A stretch of 64,000 nucleotides of DNA from Microbacterium sp. CH12i (GTDB lineage Bacteria; Actinomycetota; Actinomycetes; Actinomycetales; Microbacteriaceae): assembly GCF_000685355.1 (NCBI RefSeq), contig NZ_JHET01000003.1:310001-374000 (forward strand), given 5' to 3'. Positions 30,942 to 41,080 of this stretch are shown in pieces. The number at the start of each line of letters is the position of its first letter. Position 1 is the first letter of the stretch. The translations under genes were made by a program, and so were the position numbers. A model generated the notes under the pieces. It did not search any database. It worked only from the letters and a program-made list of their open reading frames with translations, and was not told the DNA's origin.

Positions 30942-31015
30942 GGTGTGCTGATTCTATCCGGTGATGACTGGTTGATCGTAGGGGCTGTCCTGGAACGCAC
31001 GTCTAGGATGGATAG

Positions 31016-32191
<1,176 letters not shown>

Positions 32192-32200
32192 ACTCAGAAC

Positions 32201-33019
32201 TGTGAGTCACACTGAGGTCGGGGCGCCGGGAACTCCCGGCGGTATCTGCATTCGCTGTGGCTGCTGTCTGCCCGCGACCTGAAGGTTCGGTACGCGACAA
32301 GCTTCCTTGGCTATCTGTGGTCGGTGCTCGACCCACTCGTGATGAGCCTGATCTACTGGTTCGTCTTCACGCAGGTGTTCCACCGTGACGTTGGCGAAGA
32401 CCCGTACATCGTCTTCCTCATCAGCGCACTGCTGCCGTGGGTGTGGTTCAACTCCTCGGTTTCTGACTTCACTAAAGCGTTCAAGCGTGACTCACGGCTG
32501 GTCCGTTCGACGAATATCCCTCGGTCGATCTGGGTGAATCGGATCGTCCTCAGCAAGGGGATGGAGTTTCTGTTCTCGCTCCCCGTGCTTGCTCTTTTCG
32601 TGATCGTCAACGCGATGGTCGAAACCGACCCGGAAAAGGTTGTTCAGGTCGGGTGGGGCATTCTATGGTTCCCGGTGGCCGTTCTCCTGCAAGTGATTCT
32701 GCTGGTGGGGCTCGGGATGCTCGTTGCCCCATTGTGTGCGCTCTACGCCGATCTCGAGCGTACCACCGGGCTCATCCTGCGCGCACTCTTCTACGCGACC
32801 CCGATCATCTACAGCGTCTCGAATCTTCCTGGTCCGTTCGAGATCATCGGCTCTTTCAACCCGCTCGCAGGAATTTTCACGCTCTATCGGATGGCGTTCT
32901 TCCCCGATCAGTGGCATCTGACCACTGTCCTCATCAGCGTTGTGATGACCCTTGCGATCTTCGTGCTCGGCTCGTGGGTATTCCGTTCGCTTGAGCGTCC
33001 AGTGCTGAAGGAGCTGTGA
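32201..33019 (+). CDS. ABC-2 type polysaccharide export permease (second system)
   Basis: 272 residues from GTG 32201. The ATG at 32324 falls inside the conserved domain: extending upstream gives LHSLWLLSARDLKVRYATS and GYLWSVLDPLVMS, which are family-conserved, so the GTG is the real start. About six hydrophobic segments follow. It pairs with the ATPase at 33019, sharing one base (TGATG). Together with glf it resembles the mycobacterial Wzm-Wzt-glf set that exports galactan (Rv3783/Rv3781 logic), an inference by analogy. Confidence 0.9.
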
Positions 33020-33756
33020 TGGCAGCAGCGATTGAGGTTCAAGACCTCGGCGTGTACTTCCGCCGCAATCGGCGTGGTCGCCGCAGTTTCAAGGATCTGT
33101 TCGCCGGCGCCTCTCGGCGCAGCCGACCAGGAGAATTCTGGGCCCTGCGCAACGTCTCCTTTACCGTGCAGCAGGGCGAGTCGATCGGCGTCGTCGGCCG
33201 CAACGGACAGGGTAAGTCGACGCTGTTGCGACTCGTTGCCGGGGTTCTGCTGGCGGATGAAGGGTCAGTCGCGGTCAATGGCGGGGTCGCCCCGCTCATC
33301 GAGCTCACAGGCGGCTTCGTGGGCGACCTCACCGTGCGCGAGAACGTGCGTCTCACCGCGGGCCTGCACGGGATGCCGAAGGCAGAGATCGCGCGTCGTT
33401 ACGATGAGATGATCGCCTTCGCCGAACTCGAGGAGTTCCAGGAAACCCCGTACAAGCATCTGTCCAACGGTATGAAGGTGCGCCTCGCGTTCTCAGTCGT
33501 ATCGCAGCTCGACGAACCTATCCTTCTTGTCGATGAGGTGCTCGCCGTCGGCGACAAAGGCTTCCGCGACAAGTGCTACAAGCGCATCGACGAGCTTCTC
33601 GCTGACGGGCGCACGCTGTTCTTCGTCAGTCACAACGAACGCGACCTCCGGCGGTTCTGCACGCGAGGCCTGTACCTCGACAAGGGTGCGCTGGTGCTGG
33701 ATGCGCCGATCAACGAGGTTCTCGATCGGTACAACGCCGACTCCACCGCTGGATAA
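33019..33756 (+). CDS. Polysaccharide ABC exporter ATPase (second system)
   Basis: 245 residues from ATG 33019, which has AAGGAG five bases upstream (33008-33013); an in-frame GTG at 33016 is too close to it. Walker A is GRNGQGKSTLL, signature LSNGMKVRLAFSVV, Walker B ILLVDEVLAVGDKGF. Unlike the 17214 ATPase it has no Wzt-type C-terminal domain, so it likely exports an uncapped polymer or one not sensed in that way. Partner of the permease at 32201. A 180-base gap to 33937 holds no gene I can support. Confidence 0.93.
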   Translation: MAAAIEVQDLGVYFRRNRRGRRSFKDLFAGASRRSRPGEFWALRNVSFTVQQGESIGVVGRNGQGKSTLLRLVAGVLLADEGSVAVNGGVAPLIELTGGFVGDLTVRENVRLTAGLHGMPKAEIARRYDEMIAFAELEEFQETPYKHLSNGMKVRLAFSVVSQLDEPILLVDEVLAVGDKGFRDKCYKRIDELLADGRTLFFVSHNERDLRRFCTRGLYLDKGALVLDAPINEVLDRYNADSTAG

Positions 33757-33936
33757 ACGTACCGCCGAATGCGTCAGGCGCGGACGAAATGGGATTCGAG
33801 TTCAATCGGCTGGGCTGGAGGCGCACGCGCTGCTGCGAAAGGAGCCTGGCAAGAGCTTGTTCAGCGCTCCACAGGACGACTGAGCGCCTATGACGGCGGT
33901 TCTTGCTGACGTGCGGGCGGATGCTGGTGTGACTGC

Positions 33937-35307
33937 TCACTTGCGTCCGAGGATCTCCCCGAACAGATAGTTCTGGATGGATTGCTCGGGTTCTTCGTTG
34001 AGAAAGTTCAGTACAGTCTGGCGGAGGTTCTTCTCGATGAGGATGGCGTGCTTGGCCTTCGTGGACAAACCGCGTTCGCGAAACGTCACCTGTTTGCGGC
34101 GTGCCATGAGAAGTTCCAAATCGCTCCGTGACATCGGCATACGGGTCACTGCAAAGAAATCAGGCTTCCCGCCACGTTCGATGAGGCGCACGAATCCGAT
34201 GATCGTTGTATCGCACTTCGGAAGAGCGAAGCCGTCGAGCCCGAACTCTTCGACGAATTCGCGTTCGGCCGCAAATGCGAGCAGCATCGTCAAATTCGGC
34301 TGCTGCCCGCGGCGTCGCGCCTCGCGTCGCACGACTTTCCAATCCCGAAAGTCAACCGATCCGGACCCGGATGGAGCCCAACGGCCTGCGTTCACGTTGC
34401 TTCCCGTGCCTTGACGTTGAAAGTAGACGAAGTTGTCGCTGGTGACGACGAGAGTCGATACGCCGATGTAATTGGTCGCAGCCGTGAGATGCAGTGGCTT
34501 GAGCGCACCCTCTTCGTCGATGACGAGACGCCGCCCGTCTGTCGAGGGTTCGACATCGTGTATGTCCCAGAGCAGTCGGTCGATGATCTCGTCGGAACTC
34601 TGTGCCTCCAAGTAGCGCGAACGCTGGAGGGTGGCAGATGTCGAGGTCGGCGTGATCTCTGAGCGCAACCCGGCGAGCTTGCCATTGTGCACGATCGTCT
34701 TCGCGTACAGCAGCCTCCGCAGTAGTCCCGGCACGAAGGGACGGACGGACTCAGGCAATTCGTACTGCTCAGGAGTGAGGGACAACTCGATCGAGGCGCC
34801 GCTGCCGAGGTGGCGGTTCACTGCGTCCGACATGACATAGAACTCGTTTGGACCGTCGTCGCGGCGAAACTCGCCGACTGCGTAGCCGGCCTCGACGAGC
34901 GGGCGTGAAAGCGACAGTTCACTCCTGCGCCTCACCCGCTCCTCAGCCGGAATCACGATGTTGCGATACCGTTGCGCGCTGCGTCGATAGGACAGCAGCG
35001 AAGTGAGAATCCATGCCACGACAGTGGCGACGGCGATGATCACGATCACGAGCGGAAGATCGACCGCGAGCTTGAAACCGTTCCCGCGGAGGGATTCGTA
35101 CGCGAGCGGCACCAGGCCGACCACGGAGAAGACGGTACCCAATGAGACCGCCCGAAGAACGAGGCGGTAGCGCAGCGTCAGCCAGCCGATCTGTGAGCGG
35201 ACGTGAATACGGTTCAGAAGCTTGCGCCACCGTGGCACCGCATCGATCGACACCTGGGGAAGAGCAGTGGTCTCGGTACCCGCTGCATTCCGAAGCGCGT
35301 CGGCCAT
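33937..35307 (-). CDS. Membrane-anchored protein with Nudix-like C-terminal domain
   Basis: 456 residues. Two transmembrane helices lie at roughly 50-75 and 80-110 (TVFSVVGLVPLAYESL; LPLVIVIIAVATVVAWIL), then a cytoplasmic ~350-residue region. Its C-terminal part has RWAPSGSGSVDFRDW and, further on, REFVEEFGL, which matches the REUXEEXGU core of the Nudix box; the upstream Glu of the full box is not evident, so activity is unsure. IIGFVRLIERGG precedes a final helical end. It sits with glycan genes and might cleave or sense a nucleotide-sugar, a guess. Two bases from the next gene. Confidence 0.6.
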   Translation of the reverse strand: MADALRNAAGTETTALPQVSIDAVPRWRKLLNRIHVRSQIGWLTLRYRLVLRAVSLGTVFSVVGLVPLAYESLRGNGFKLAVDLPLVIVIIAVATVVAWILTSLLSYRRSAQRYRNIVIPAEERVRRRSELSLSRPLVEAGYAVGEFRRDDGPNEFYVMSDAVNRHLGSGASIELSLTPEQYELPESVRPFVPGLLRRLLYAKTIVHNGKLAGLRSEITPTSTSATLQRSRYLEAQSSDEIIDRLLWDIHDVEPSTDGRRLVIDEEGALKPLHLTAATNYIGVSTLVVTSDNFVYFQRQGTGSNVNAGRWAPSGSGSVDFRDWKVVRREARRRGQQPNLTMLLAFAAEREFVEEFGLDGFALPKCDTTIIGFVRLIERGGKPDFFAVTRMPMSRSDLELLMARRKQVTFRERGLSTKAKHAILIEKNLRQTVLNFLNEEPEQSIQNYLFGEILGRK

Positions 35308-35308
35308 C

Positions 35309-35908
35309 TCACAAGCCGATGATCGACTTCAGATTCTGCGCCGCATTGCGAGCAGACTCCACACCGCCTGCGCTGTCGCCGTTCGCCTCTACCGTGGAGC
35401 GCAGGTCTGCGAGCGTCTGTGCATAGGCCGCAACGCCTTCTCGCCACTGCGAATCGATCGACGACGGGGGCTGGGCGTCCGAAATCCGCTGGGCATCCTG
35501 CTGCAGGCTGTCGACGATCGATACTGCTTCTTGGCCGCTCGAACTGGAAACGAATCCAAGTCCGGTCATCGCGTCGTCGAGCCAGGGACCCACCTGGCCG
35601 CGGAACACCTCGATGCTCGGATCAATGGCGGGAGGCGGCGTCACCATGGGCGTCGTCGGCTCAGGTGGCACTGGTGCCGGTGGCGTCGTCGTGCCGGGCG
35701 TGCTGGTCGGACTAGCCGACGGCGAACCCGACGAACTAGGGGAGGCGGTCGGGTTCGGCTCACCATCGCGTGGCAAGAACATAAACAGCAGAATGCCGAC
35801 GATCGCTACAGCAGCGACCGACAAGCCCACGATGAGCCACACTCGTCGGCGATTCGTTGGCTTCGGGGGAATGGGGGCCCACCGGAGTTCAGGCTGTTCG
35901 TCGCTCAT
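35309..35908 (-). CDS. Single-pass membrane protein with Pro/Ser/Thr linker
   Basis: 199 residues from ATG 35908, which has GGAGG upstream; the longer open frame is unsupported. A short cytoplasmic head (MSDEQPELRWAPIPPKP) precedes one transmembrane helix (VWLIVGLSVAAVAIVGIL), a 50-residue Pro/Thr/Ser-rich linker with SPSSSGSPSASPTS, and a helical outer domain. No known family is clear to me. The first base lies two bases from the stop of the GT2 gene at 35911, so the genes are co-transcribed with glycan enzymes; a wall-spanning role fits but is unproven. Confidence 0.7.
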   Translation of the reverse strand: MSDEQPELRWAPIPPKPTNRRRVWLIVGLSVAAVAIVGILLFMFLPRDGEPNPTASPSSSGSPSASPTSTPGTTTPPAPVPPEPTTPMVTPPPAIDPSIEVFRGQVGPWLDDAMTGLGFVSSSSGQEAVSIVDSLQQDAQRISDAQPPSSIDSQWREGVAAYAQTLADLRSTVEANGDSAGGVESARNAAQNLKSIIGL

Positions 35909-35910
35909 CT

Positions 35911-36876
35911 TCACGCCTCCAGAGGTGCCATCGGCTGCCAGGTACGGTCGCGACCGACATTGCCGCCGTCGCGAATGCCGCGGAACAGGTTGCTCGTGCC
36001 GCGCACGGTCCGCTCCACAAACACGAGGCGGATCAGCTCTTTGAAGAACGTGGCCGTGGTGCCGAGCCCGAACAGCACCGGGTTGTAGACGCCGTGCACG
36101 CGGTAGTACTGCTTGATGAAGCCGCGGTTGCGCATGATGTAGTAACGGTACGCGTTGCTCGAAGCGTTCATGTGGCGCACGCCCATGTCCCACTGCTTGA
36201 TCTCGCGGGTGCGACGCAGCACGAACTCGTCCACGATGACGGCCGTCGTCAACCTCGAGGCGAGCCAGCCGTACATCTGGTCGTCCCAGTAGATGAAGAA
36301 CCGGGGGTCGGGAAGGCCGATCTGCGTGACGATCGAGCGGTGAATGAACATTCCCTCGAAGCATCCGCTGTTCATCTCTTTGAAGCCGGAGGCGTCAAAA
36401 CCCGCAGGCGCGAACGGAATCGGAATCCCCATCCGCTCCGCGATGCGGTACTGCCAGTAGAACTCGCTGCCGTCGTAGTCGTAGCGGCGTCCCTGGATGC
36501 TCTTGAACCGCGGCGCCCAAGCGCCCATTCGCGCGAGACCGTTCGGCACGACCTCGACGTCGTCATCCATCATCCAGATCCACTCGGATCCGATTTCGAA
36601 GGCGGTGCGCATGCCCTCGCTGAAACCACCGGATCCGCCGGTGTTCGTCTCGAGCTTGCGGTACACGATCTCTGTGCCGATGCTTTCGCGGTACGACTCC
36701 ACGACCTCGGTGGTGTCATCCACCGACGCGTTGTCGATGATGACGACGTGACCGGGCTTGGGATCCATTGCCGTGATGCTCGTCAGCAACCTCGTCAGCA
36801 AGTGTGACCGGTTGTACGTGACGATGACGATCGTCGCCGATGCGGGATCGAACGGGGGCTGACGATCAGTGGTCAC
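35911..36876 (-). CDS. Galactofuranosyltransferase-like family 2 glycosyltransferase
   Basis: 321 residues from GTG 36876, with GGAG eight bases upstream; in-frame starts up to 36912 also exist. TIVIVTYNRSHLLTRLLTS begins the GT-A fold, TNTGGSGGFSEGMRTAFE and WIWMMDDDVEVV (DDD metal site) follow, then NSGCFEGMFIHRS and PRFFIYWDDQMYGW. This arrangement resembles GlfT-type enzymes that use UDP-galactofuranose, which agrees with glf and the ABC exporter at 31.1-33.8 kb. Rhamnosyltransferase activity is an alternative. Confidence 0.75.
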   Translation of the reverse strand: MTTDRQPPFDPASATIVIVTYNRSHLLTRLLTSITAMDPKPGHVVIIDNASVDDTTEVVESYRESIGTEIVYRKLETNTGGSGGFSEGMRTAFEIGSEWIWMMDDDVEVVPNGLARMGAWAPRFKSIQGRRYDYDGSEFYWQYRIAERMGIPIPFAPAGFDASGFKEMNSGCFEGMFIHRSIVTQIGLPDPRFFIYWDDQMYGWLASRLTTAVIVDEFVLRRTREIKQWDMGVRHMNASSNAYRYYIMRNRGFIKQYYRVHGVYNPVLFGLGTTATFFKELIRLVFVERTVRGTSNLFRGIRDGGNVGRDRTWQPMAPLEA

Positions 36877-36989
36877 GTGTGAGTCTCCGGGTTGGTGCGC
36901 ACGCATGGTCATGCGGGGGCTCAGACATCGATGAGCCGGATATCAGCCTACCTTCCACACCGTTGCGCACCGGTGAAGACGCTGAGTCG

Positions 36990-38315
36990 CTACCCGTGCC
37001 CACGCAGCGTCGGAATAACGCCCGTGTTCGCAGCGTCGATGTTCTCGCGCCATGAACGCGACTGTCCGGCCCGCAACGCGCACAGCACGAGCATGAACCA
37101 GCCTGCGCCGGCCAGCGTGAAGCTCTCGAACATTGAGTCCACCGCAAGGGTTATGAGCACGAGCGGCGTCCAGGCGTAGACGACTGAGCGTCGCACGCTC
37201 GCCACCAGCCACGAGCGCACCACAGCGATCCCACCGAGCAGGACGAACAGCAGGAAACCGATGACGCCCAACTGCAGAGTCACGTCGAAGTACGCGTTCA
37301 GCGCGGTCTGATGGTTGTTGTCCAACAAAAAATTGATGTACGTAAACGGGTATTCGCCGCGCTGCCAAGGGCCAAACCAGCCCCATCCCTGGATCGGCCT
37401 CACTGCAATGAAGTCAAGGACTTTGTTCCACAGATCCGCTCGCATCGAGAAATCCGACCCGCCACCCATCCACGCGATGATGGGATGCCGCAGCGCGAAG
37501 GCCACTGCGAGCGCGAGAGCGACCAAGGCACCCAGCATCCATTGCACAAAAGAGCGACGCGATTGCGGTGTGATCCGCACGATGGTGAGCGCCCCGGTGA
37601 CCACGCCGACTGCGACAGCGAGCACGAGGACGGTGGGTGAGGCAGAAAGCAGCGCGAGGAATCCGGCAAGCGCCACCGAGGGGATCGCGATCGGCGCCAC
37701 CACCGACTGCGTTCGCCATTCGATGACAAACGTGATTAACGCGATGACGGCCACGAACCCAAGCATGTTGCGGGTGCCGAAAAGTCCCTGAATGGGGCCG
37801 CCGATGGCGAGATTGCCCTCTATGTCGAGGAACAGGATCGGAACATCGAGCAGGATGCCGGAAAGAATCTCGACCGCGAGCGAGGCAGCCAGCAGTACCC
37901 GAAGAGTGTCGCCGATCGCCCGCACCGTCTGCAGCGTGTCGCGGATGTGTCCGATCGTGATCGCCAGGATCGCGAACCCGAGTAGTGAAACCCATCCGAA
38001 CAATGTGTCCGAACGGTCGGTGCTCCAGAAGGTGCTGATGAGCGCCCAAGCGAGGAAGGCGATCAGCGACGACGGTGCAAGCCGCAGCACCGAAAGCTCC
38101 TCACGCCGGACGACCAGGATTGCCAGACCCAACACGCTCAGAACGATGATGATCGTCGCCAGTGTGGCAGCCGACGTCATCCGCTCGATCGCGAACGACC
38201 CGAACGTCGCCGTCAACGCCGCAAGGGTATAGCGCGCGCCAACTCGACCGATCCGAGCAGCCGGACCCAGCCGACCCGCGCGGGCGTCACGGCACCCGCC
38301 TCGGCTCGCGGCCAC
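36990..38315 (-). CDS. O-antigen ligase/polymerase family membrane protein (first)
   Basis: Up to 441 residues, a dozen or so hydrophobic segments. The central periplasmic loop region with NLAIGGPIQGLFGTRNMLGF and the later RPIQGWGWFGPWQRG and LLDNNHQTALNAYFDVTLQLG fit the Wzy_C/O-antigen ligase family (PF04932). Such proteins polymerise or transfer lipid-linked glycans. The start is uncertain: ATG/GTG options near 38315 overlap the end of the next gene by 29 bases, and MTSAATLATIIIV inside is a possible later start. It follows 38287-39708 in one transcript. Confidence 0.8.
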   Translation of the reverse strand: MAASRGGCRDARAGRLGPAARIGRVGARYTLAALTATFGSFAIERMTSAATLATIIIVLSVLGLAILVVRREELSVLRLAPSSLIAFLAWALISTFWSTDRSDTLFGWVSLLGFAILAITIGHIRDTLQTVRAIGDTLRVLLAASLAVEILSGILLDVPILFLDIEGNLAIGGPIQGLFGTRNMLGFVAVIALITFVIEWRTQSVVAPIAIPSVALAGFLALLSASPTVLVLAVAVGVVTGALTIVRITPQSRRSFVQWMLGALVALALAVAFALRHPIIAWMGGGSDFSMRADLWNKVLDFIAVRPIQGWGWFGPWQRGEYPFTYINFLLDNNHQTALNAYFDVTLQLGVIGFLLFVLLGGIAVVRSWLVASVRRSVVYAWTPLVLITLAVDSMFESFTLAGAGWFMLVLCALRAGQSRSWRENIDAANTGVIPTLRGHG

Positions 38316-39708
38316 GCTCGGTGACGTGGGACTGCTCGCTGAGCCCCACCCCGACCAGCGGCACCGACTTGACCTTGAACGACAAGAGCACGAGCAACAA
38401 CCAGCCCCACAGCATGATCGGCGTCGACTCGGCCAGACCCTGAACGAGCAGGATGACGGTGAACAGCAGCGGCAGCATCGTCAGCGGCGAGTACGGGCGA
38501 TCGGCCCGCAAATCCCAGCGGGGCCGGTCGGCCGCGAAGAACCAGGCGCGCCACAGCAAGCCGAAGTAGGCGGCCGCCATCAGTAGCACCCCGACGACGC
38601 CCAGCTGCATCAGTACATCGAGCCACATGTTGTGTGCGTGAAAGACCGTGATGCCGTGGTCGACGATCCAGCCGTCGAATGCCGGGTCAGTGGGAATCCA
38701 GGGGCTGGAGAACCCATTGCCGAACACCGGGTGCGTCGCCGCGCGCTCGAGAACCTTGCCCCAGATGAGGTCTGTGCGTCCGGTGAGGTCTGCGCTGCGC
38801 CCGAGAGCCTCGAGCAGCGGCTTGTGGAACGCGATGACAGCGGCGACTACGACAACGACGATTCCGCCGAAGGTGAGGTAGATGCGGACCCGAGCGCGGG
38901 GCGTCCTGGAGCGGCGAATGAGCATGGCGATCAGCAGCACGATGACCGCCGCGATCGCGCAGACATATGCGGTCGCAGACGATGCTCGCACCATCAGGTA
39001 TGCCGCGAGCAGCATCCACAGCACGAGAGTCGTGCGCCACCGCGCCCGCGCCGCGAAGCTGACGCCGAACGTGACGATCGCGAACAGGCTGATGATGGCG
39101 AGCAGGTTCGAATTGCCGACGAGGCCCTGAATGCGGCCGCCGTCGAGGAGATTGTCACGCACCCAGTACCAGTGCGGATCGATGTCGCCATCCGGCAGCG
39201 TCAGGAAGTTCGGCAGCAGCGGGCCGTGCAACACCAGCGACACCCACAGTTCAAGTGCGACAGACAGCCCGAGAATCCACTTGAAAGCGGATGCAAGGGA
39301 GCGCACAATCTCCTGCCAGCTGAGCGCATAGGCGATCAGTAGAGCGTTCACCGTGACGGCAGCGAGGAGTAGCCAGGTGATGATCGTCGGCAGGCGCCAC
39401 TGCGACCACGTCACCGACAGCAGCGCGAAAGTGACATACCCGAGGACTGACCAGGGGAGTCTCCGCCACCCAAATGCGTGCGGCTCGGCGCGCGCGATCA
39501 TCGGAATCCCGATTGCGAGGGCGGCGAGCATCAGCACGATCATCACGATGCCAGCGCCGATCTCGCCGACGAGGTTGTAGACCGCAGCGTGAGCGAAAGC
39601 GACGACGAAGACGACGATCGCGTAGGCGCGCAACAACAGATGCCCCGTCGACTCGCGCTCCGGCGCGGTGGGCGGGGCCGTCGCGGGATACTTCGTGTAC
39701 TGCGCCAT
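38287..39708 (-). CDS. O-antigen ligase/polymerase family membrane protein (second)
   Basis: 473 residues, polytopic. It carries GRIQGLVGNSNLLAIISLF, RTDLIWGKVLERAATHPVFG and TVFHAHNMWLDVLMQLG, the conserved Wzy_C blocks with the HAHN motif of O-antigen ligases. It is upstream of and overlapping its paralogue at 36990, and divergent from manA. Two tandem members suggest one polymerase and one ligase, or two glycans, but sequence cannot separate these. Confidence 0.85.
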   Translation of the reverse strand: MAQYTKYPATAPPTAPERESTGHLLLRAYAIVVFVVAFAHAAVYNLVGEIGAGIVMIVLMLAALAIGIPMIARAEPHAFGWRRLPWSVLGYVTFALLSVTWSQWRLPTIITWLLLAAVTVNALLIAYALSWQEIVRSLASAFKWILGLSVALELWVSLVLHGPLLPNFLTLPDGDIDPHWYWVRDNLLDGGRIQGLVGNSNLLAIISLFAIVTFGVSFAARARWRTTLVLWMLLAAYLMVRASSATAYVCAIAAVIVLLIAMLIRRSRTPRARVRIYLTFGGIVVVVVAAVIAFHKPLLEALGRSADLTGRTDLIWGKVLERAATHPVFGNGFSSPWIPTDPAFDGWIVDHGITVFHAHNMWLDVLMQLGVVGVLLMAAAYFGLLWRAWFFAADRPRWDLRADRPYSPLTMLPLLFTVILLVQGLAESTPIMLWGWLLLVLLSFKVKSVPLVGVGLSEQSHVTERGREPRRVP

Positions 39709-39805
39709 CGGGTTCAGGTTACCGTGACGCGGCGCGTAGATTGCTGTGCCACGGCATCCTGTACCGCGTCTTGTTGGCCCAGTGTCGGGGGTGCACTCTC
39801 GCGCT

Positions 39806-39850
39806 CTGTCTCAGTCCCTGTCTCAGTCGCTGTCTCAGTCGCTGTCTCGT
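39806..39850 (+). repeat. 12-bp tandem repeats upstream of manA
   Basis: CTGTCTCAGTCS repeats at 39806-39817, 39818-39829 and 39830-39841, with a partial fourth unit CTGTCTCGTCAC. It lies 28 bases before manA. A TACGCT at 39866-39871 would be a -10 box placing the start of transcription at the manA ATG, and the last repeat lies where a -35 would be. Copy number might therefore alter manA expression (inference). Confidence 0.8.
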
Positions 39851-39877
39851 CACTGTCGAGATCGATACGCTGGGGCC

Positions 39878-41005
39878 ATGCTGCTGAGCCTGTCGAACGT
39901 GCCACGTGACTACGCCTGGGGGTCATCTTCGCTCCTCGCCAATTTGGAGGGCCGCGAGCCCACCGGCGCGCCGGAGGCGGAGGTGTGGTTCGGAGATCAC
40001 CCTGGCGATCCCGCCGACCTCGCAGGCGGCTCGACTCTGGATACTGTCACCGGAGGCAAGCTGCCCTACCTGCTGAAGCTGCTCGCTGCGGCCGATCCGC
40101 TTTCGATTCAGGTGCATCCCACCATTGATCAGGCACGTGACGGATGGGCTCGTGAAACCGCGCTCGCCGCCGATGACCCGACCCGCAACTACCGCGACGA
40201 CAACCACAAGCCTGAGCTCATCGTCGCCCTGAGTGACCGTTTCGAGGCTCTGAGCGGGCTGCGACCGGTCGCGGATACTGTGCGGCTGTTGGCGTCGCTA
40301 GGTTCATCGGCGGGAGTTGAAGCGTTGCGGGTGCGGCTGAGTGGTTCGGAGGCGGATGGCGATCTGCTTAGGGATGCCGTGGGCTGGCTACTGTCGGGAT
40401 CAGCGCAGTCTGAGGTCGATGACATCATTGCCGCCCTCCCGGGCGCGACGTCTTCGGAATTTGATGCCGAACTCAGCGCTGTGCGGGCGATTGCCGCGCG
40501 GAATCCCGGGGATCCTGGTGTGGTTGTGGCGCTGCTGATGAACTACATCGTGCTCGGACGCGGCGAGGGCATCTTTCTCCGAGCCGGCCTGCTGCATGCC
40601 TATGTGTCCGGTCTCGGCGTTGAGATCATGGCGGCCAGTGATAACGTGCTGCGCGGCGGGCTTACGCCGAAGCACATCGATGTCGCCGAGTTGCTCTCGG
40701 TTCTCGACACGAATCCTTCGATCGTGCCGGTGCTGCGGCCCGCGGCATCCGGAGCAGTCACCACATACGAGGTCGACGTACCTGACTTCGCTCTTCGTCG
40801 CGTCGCGCTCGCGGGGGAGCCGGTTTCGATCGACGTGGCAGGGCCGGCGATGCTGCTCGCGACCGGGGGAGAGGTGTCGGTCGCGGGCGCGGATGCTGAG
40901 GTCCTCAGCATCCCGGTCGGATCAGCGGCATTCGCGACCGAAGACGAGCAGACGCTGCGACTCACCGGCAGCGGCGAGGTGTTCGTTGCGCAGCCCGGGC
41001 GATAG
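39878..41005 (+). CDS. manA: Mannose-6-phosphate isomerase, class I
   Basis: 375 residues from ATG 39878. LSNVPRDYAWGSSS opens the type I PMI fold, with LSIQVHP (zinc-binding Gln/His), DDNHKPELIVAL (the Glu/His site), GEGIFLRAGLLHAYVSG (His) and NVLRGGLTPKHIDV (the conserved Arg loop). It interconverts fructose-6-phosphate and mannose-6-phosphate, feeding GDP-mannose and thus the gmd/col genes. No Shine-Dalgarno is seen; a leaderless message starting at the ATG is likely. An open upstream frame to 39746 is repeat-derived and not conserved. manA near whiB2, DUF3499 and mtrAB is the ancestral actinobacterial order. Confidence 0.95.
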   Translation: MLLSLSNVPRDYAWGSSSLLANLEGREPTGAPEAEVWFGDHPGDPADLAGGSTLDTVTGGKLPYLLKLLAAADPLSIQVHPTIDQARDGWARETALAADDPTRNYRDDNHKPELIVALSDRFEALSGLRPVADTVRLLASLGSSAGVEALRVRLSGSEADGDLLRDAVGWLLSGSAQSEVDDIIAALPGATSSEFDAELSAVRAIAARNPGDPGVVVALLMNYIVLGRGEGIFLRAGLLHAYVSGLGVEIMAASDNVLRGGLTPKHIDVAELLSVLDTNPSIVPVLRPAASGAVTTYEVDVPDFALRRVALAGEPVSIDVAGPAMLLATGGEVSVAGADAEVLSIPVGSAAFATEDEQTLRLTGSGEVFVAQPGR

Positions 41006-41021
41006 AACGGGTGAAACTTCA

Positions 41022-41037
41022 TCGAATAAACTTTCGA
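41022..41037. promoter_or_regulatory. Candidate LexA (SOS) box 1
   Basis: TCGAATAAACTTTCGA is a 16-base inverted repeat with a 4-base centre, close to the actinobacterial LexA consensus TCGAAC-N4-GTTCGA (two differences). It is upstream of the HNH gene, 33 bases from a second such box. Mycobacterial 13E12-type HNH genes are known to be LexA-controlled, which supports the reading. Confidence 0.45.
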
Positions 41038-41044
41038 AAATCGG

Positions 41045-41074
41045 TTGATTAAACTCGAATATCTGTTCTATACT
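41045..41074 (+). promoter_or_regulatory. Promoter for a leaderless HNH gene transcript
   Basis: TTGATT (41045-41050) and TATACT (41069-41074) are separated by 18 bases, a good housekeeping sigma promoter. Transcription would begin about 7 bases after the -10, at the ATG at 41081, and there is no Shine-Dalgarno, so the message is probably leaderless. Confidence 0.65.
41055..41070. promoter_or_regulatory. Candidate LexA (SOS) box 2 overlapping the -10 region
   Basis: TCGAATATCTGTTCTA matches TCGAAC-N4-GTTCGA with two changes (position 6 and the second-last). It spans the spacer and -10 of the promoter before the HNH gene, so LexA here would block polymerase directly. Confidence 0.5.
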
Positions 41075-41080
41075 GGATGC

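Noticed and set aside
33527..33940. Small ORFs in the 33757-33936 gap on both strands
   Set aside because: No ribosome binding site, no conserved features, and they extend from shadow frames of neighbours.
38287..38305. GTGA overlap as the start of the 36990 ligase gene
   Set aside because: That GTG reads a different frame from the ligase.
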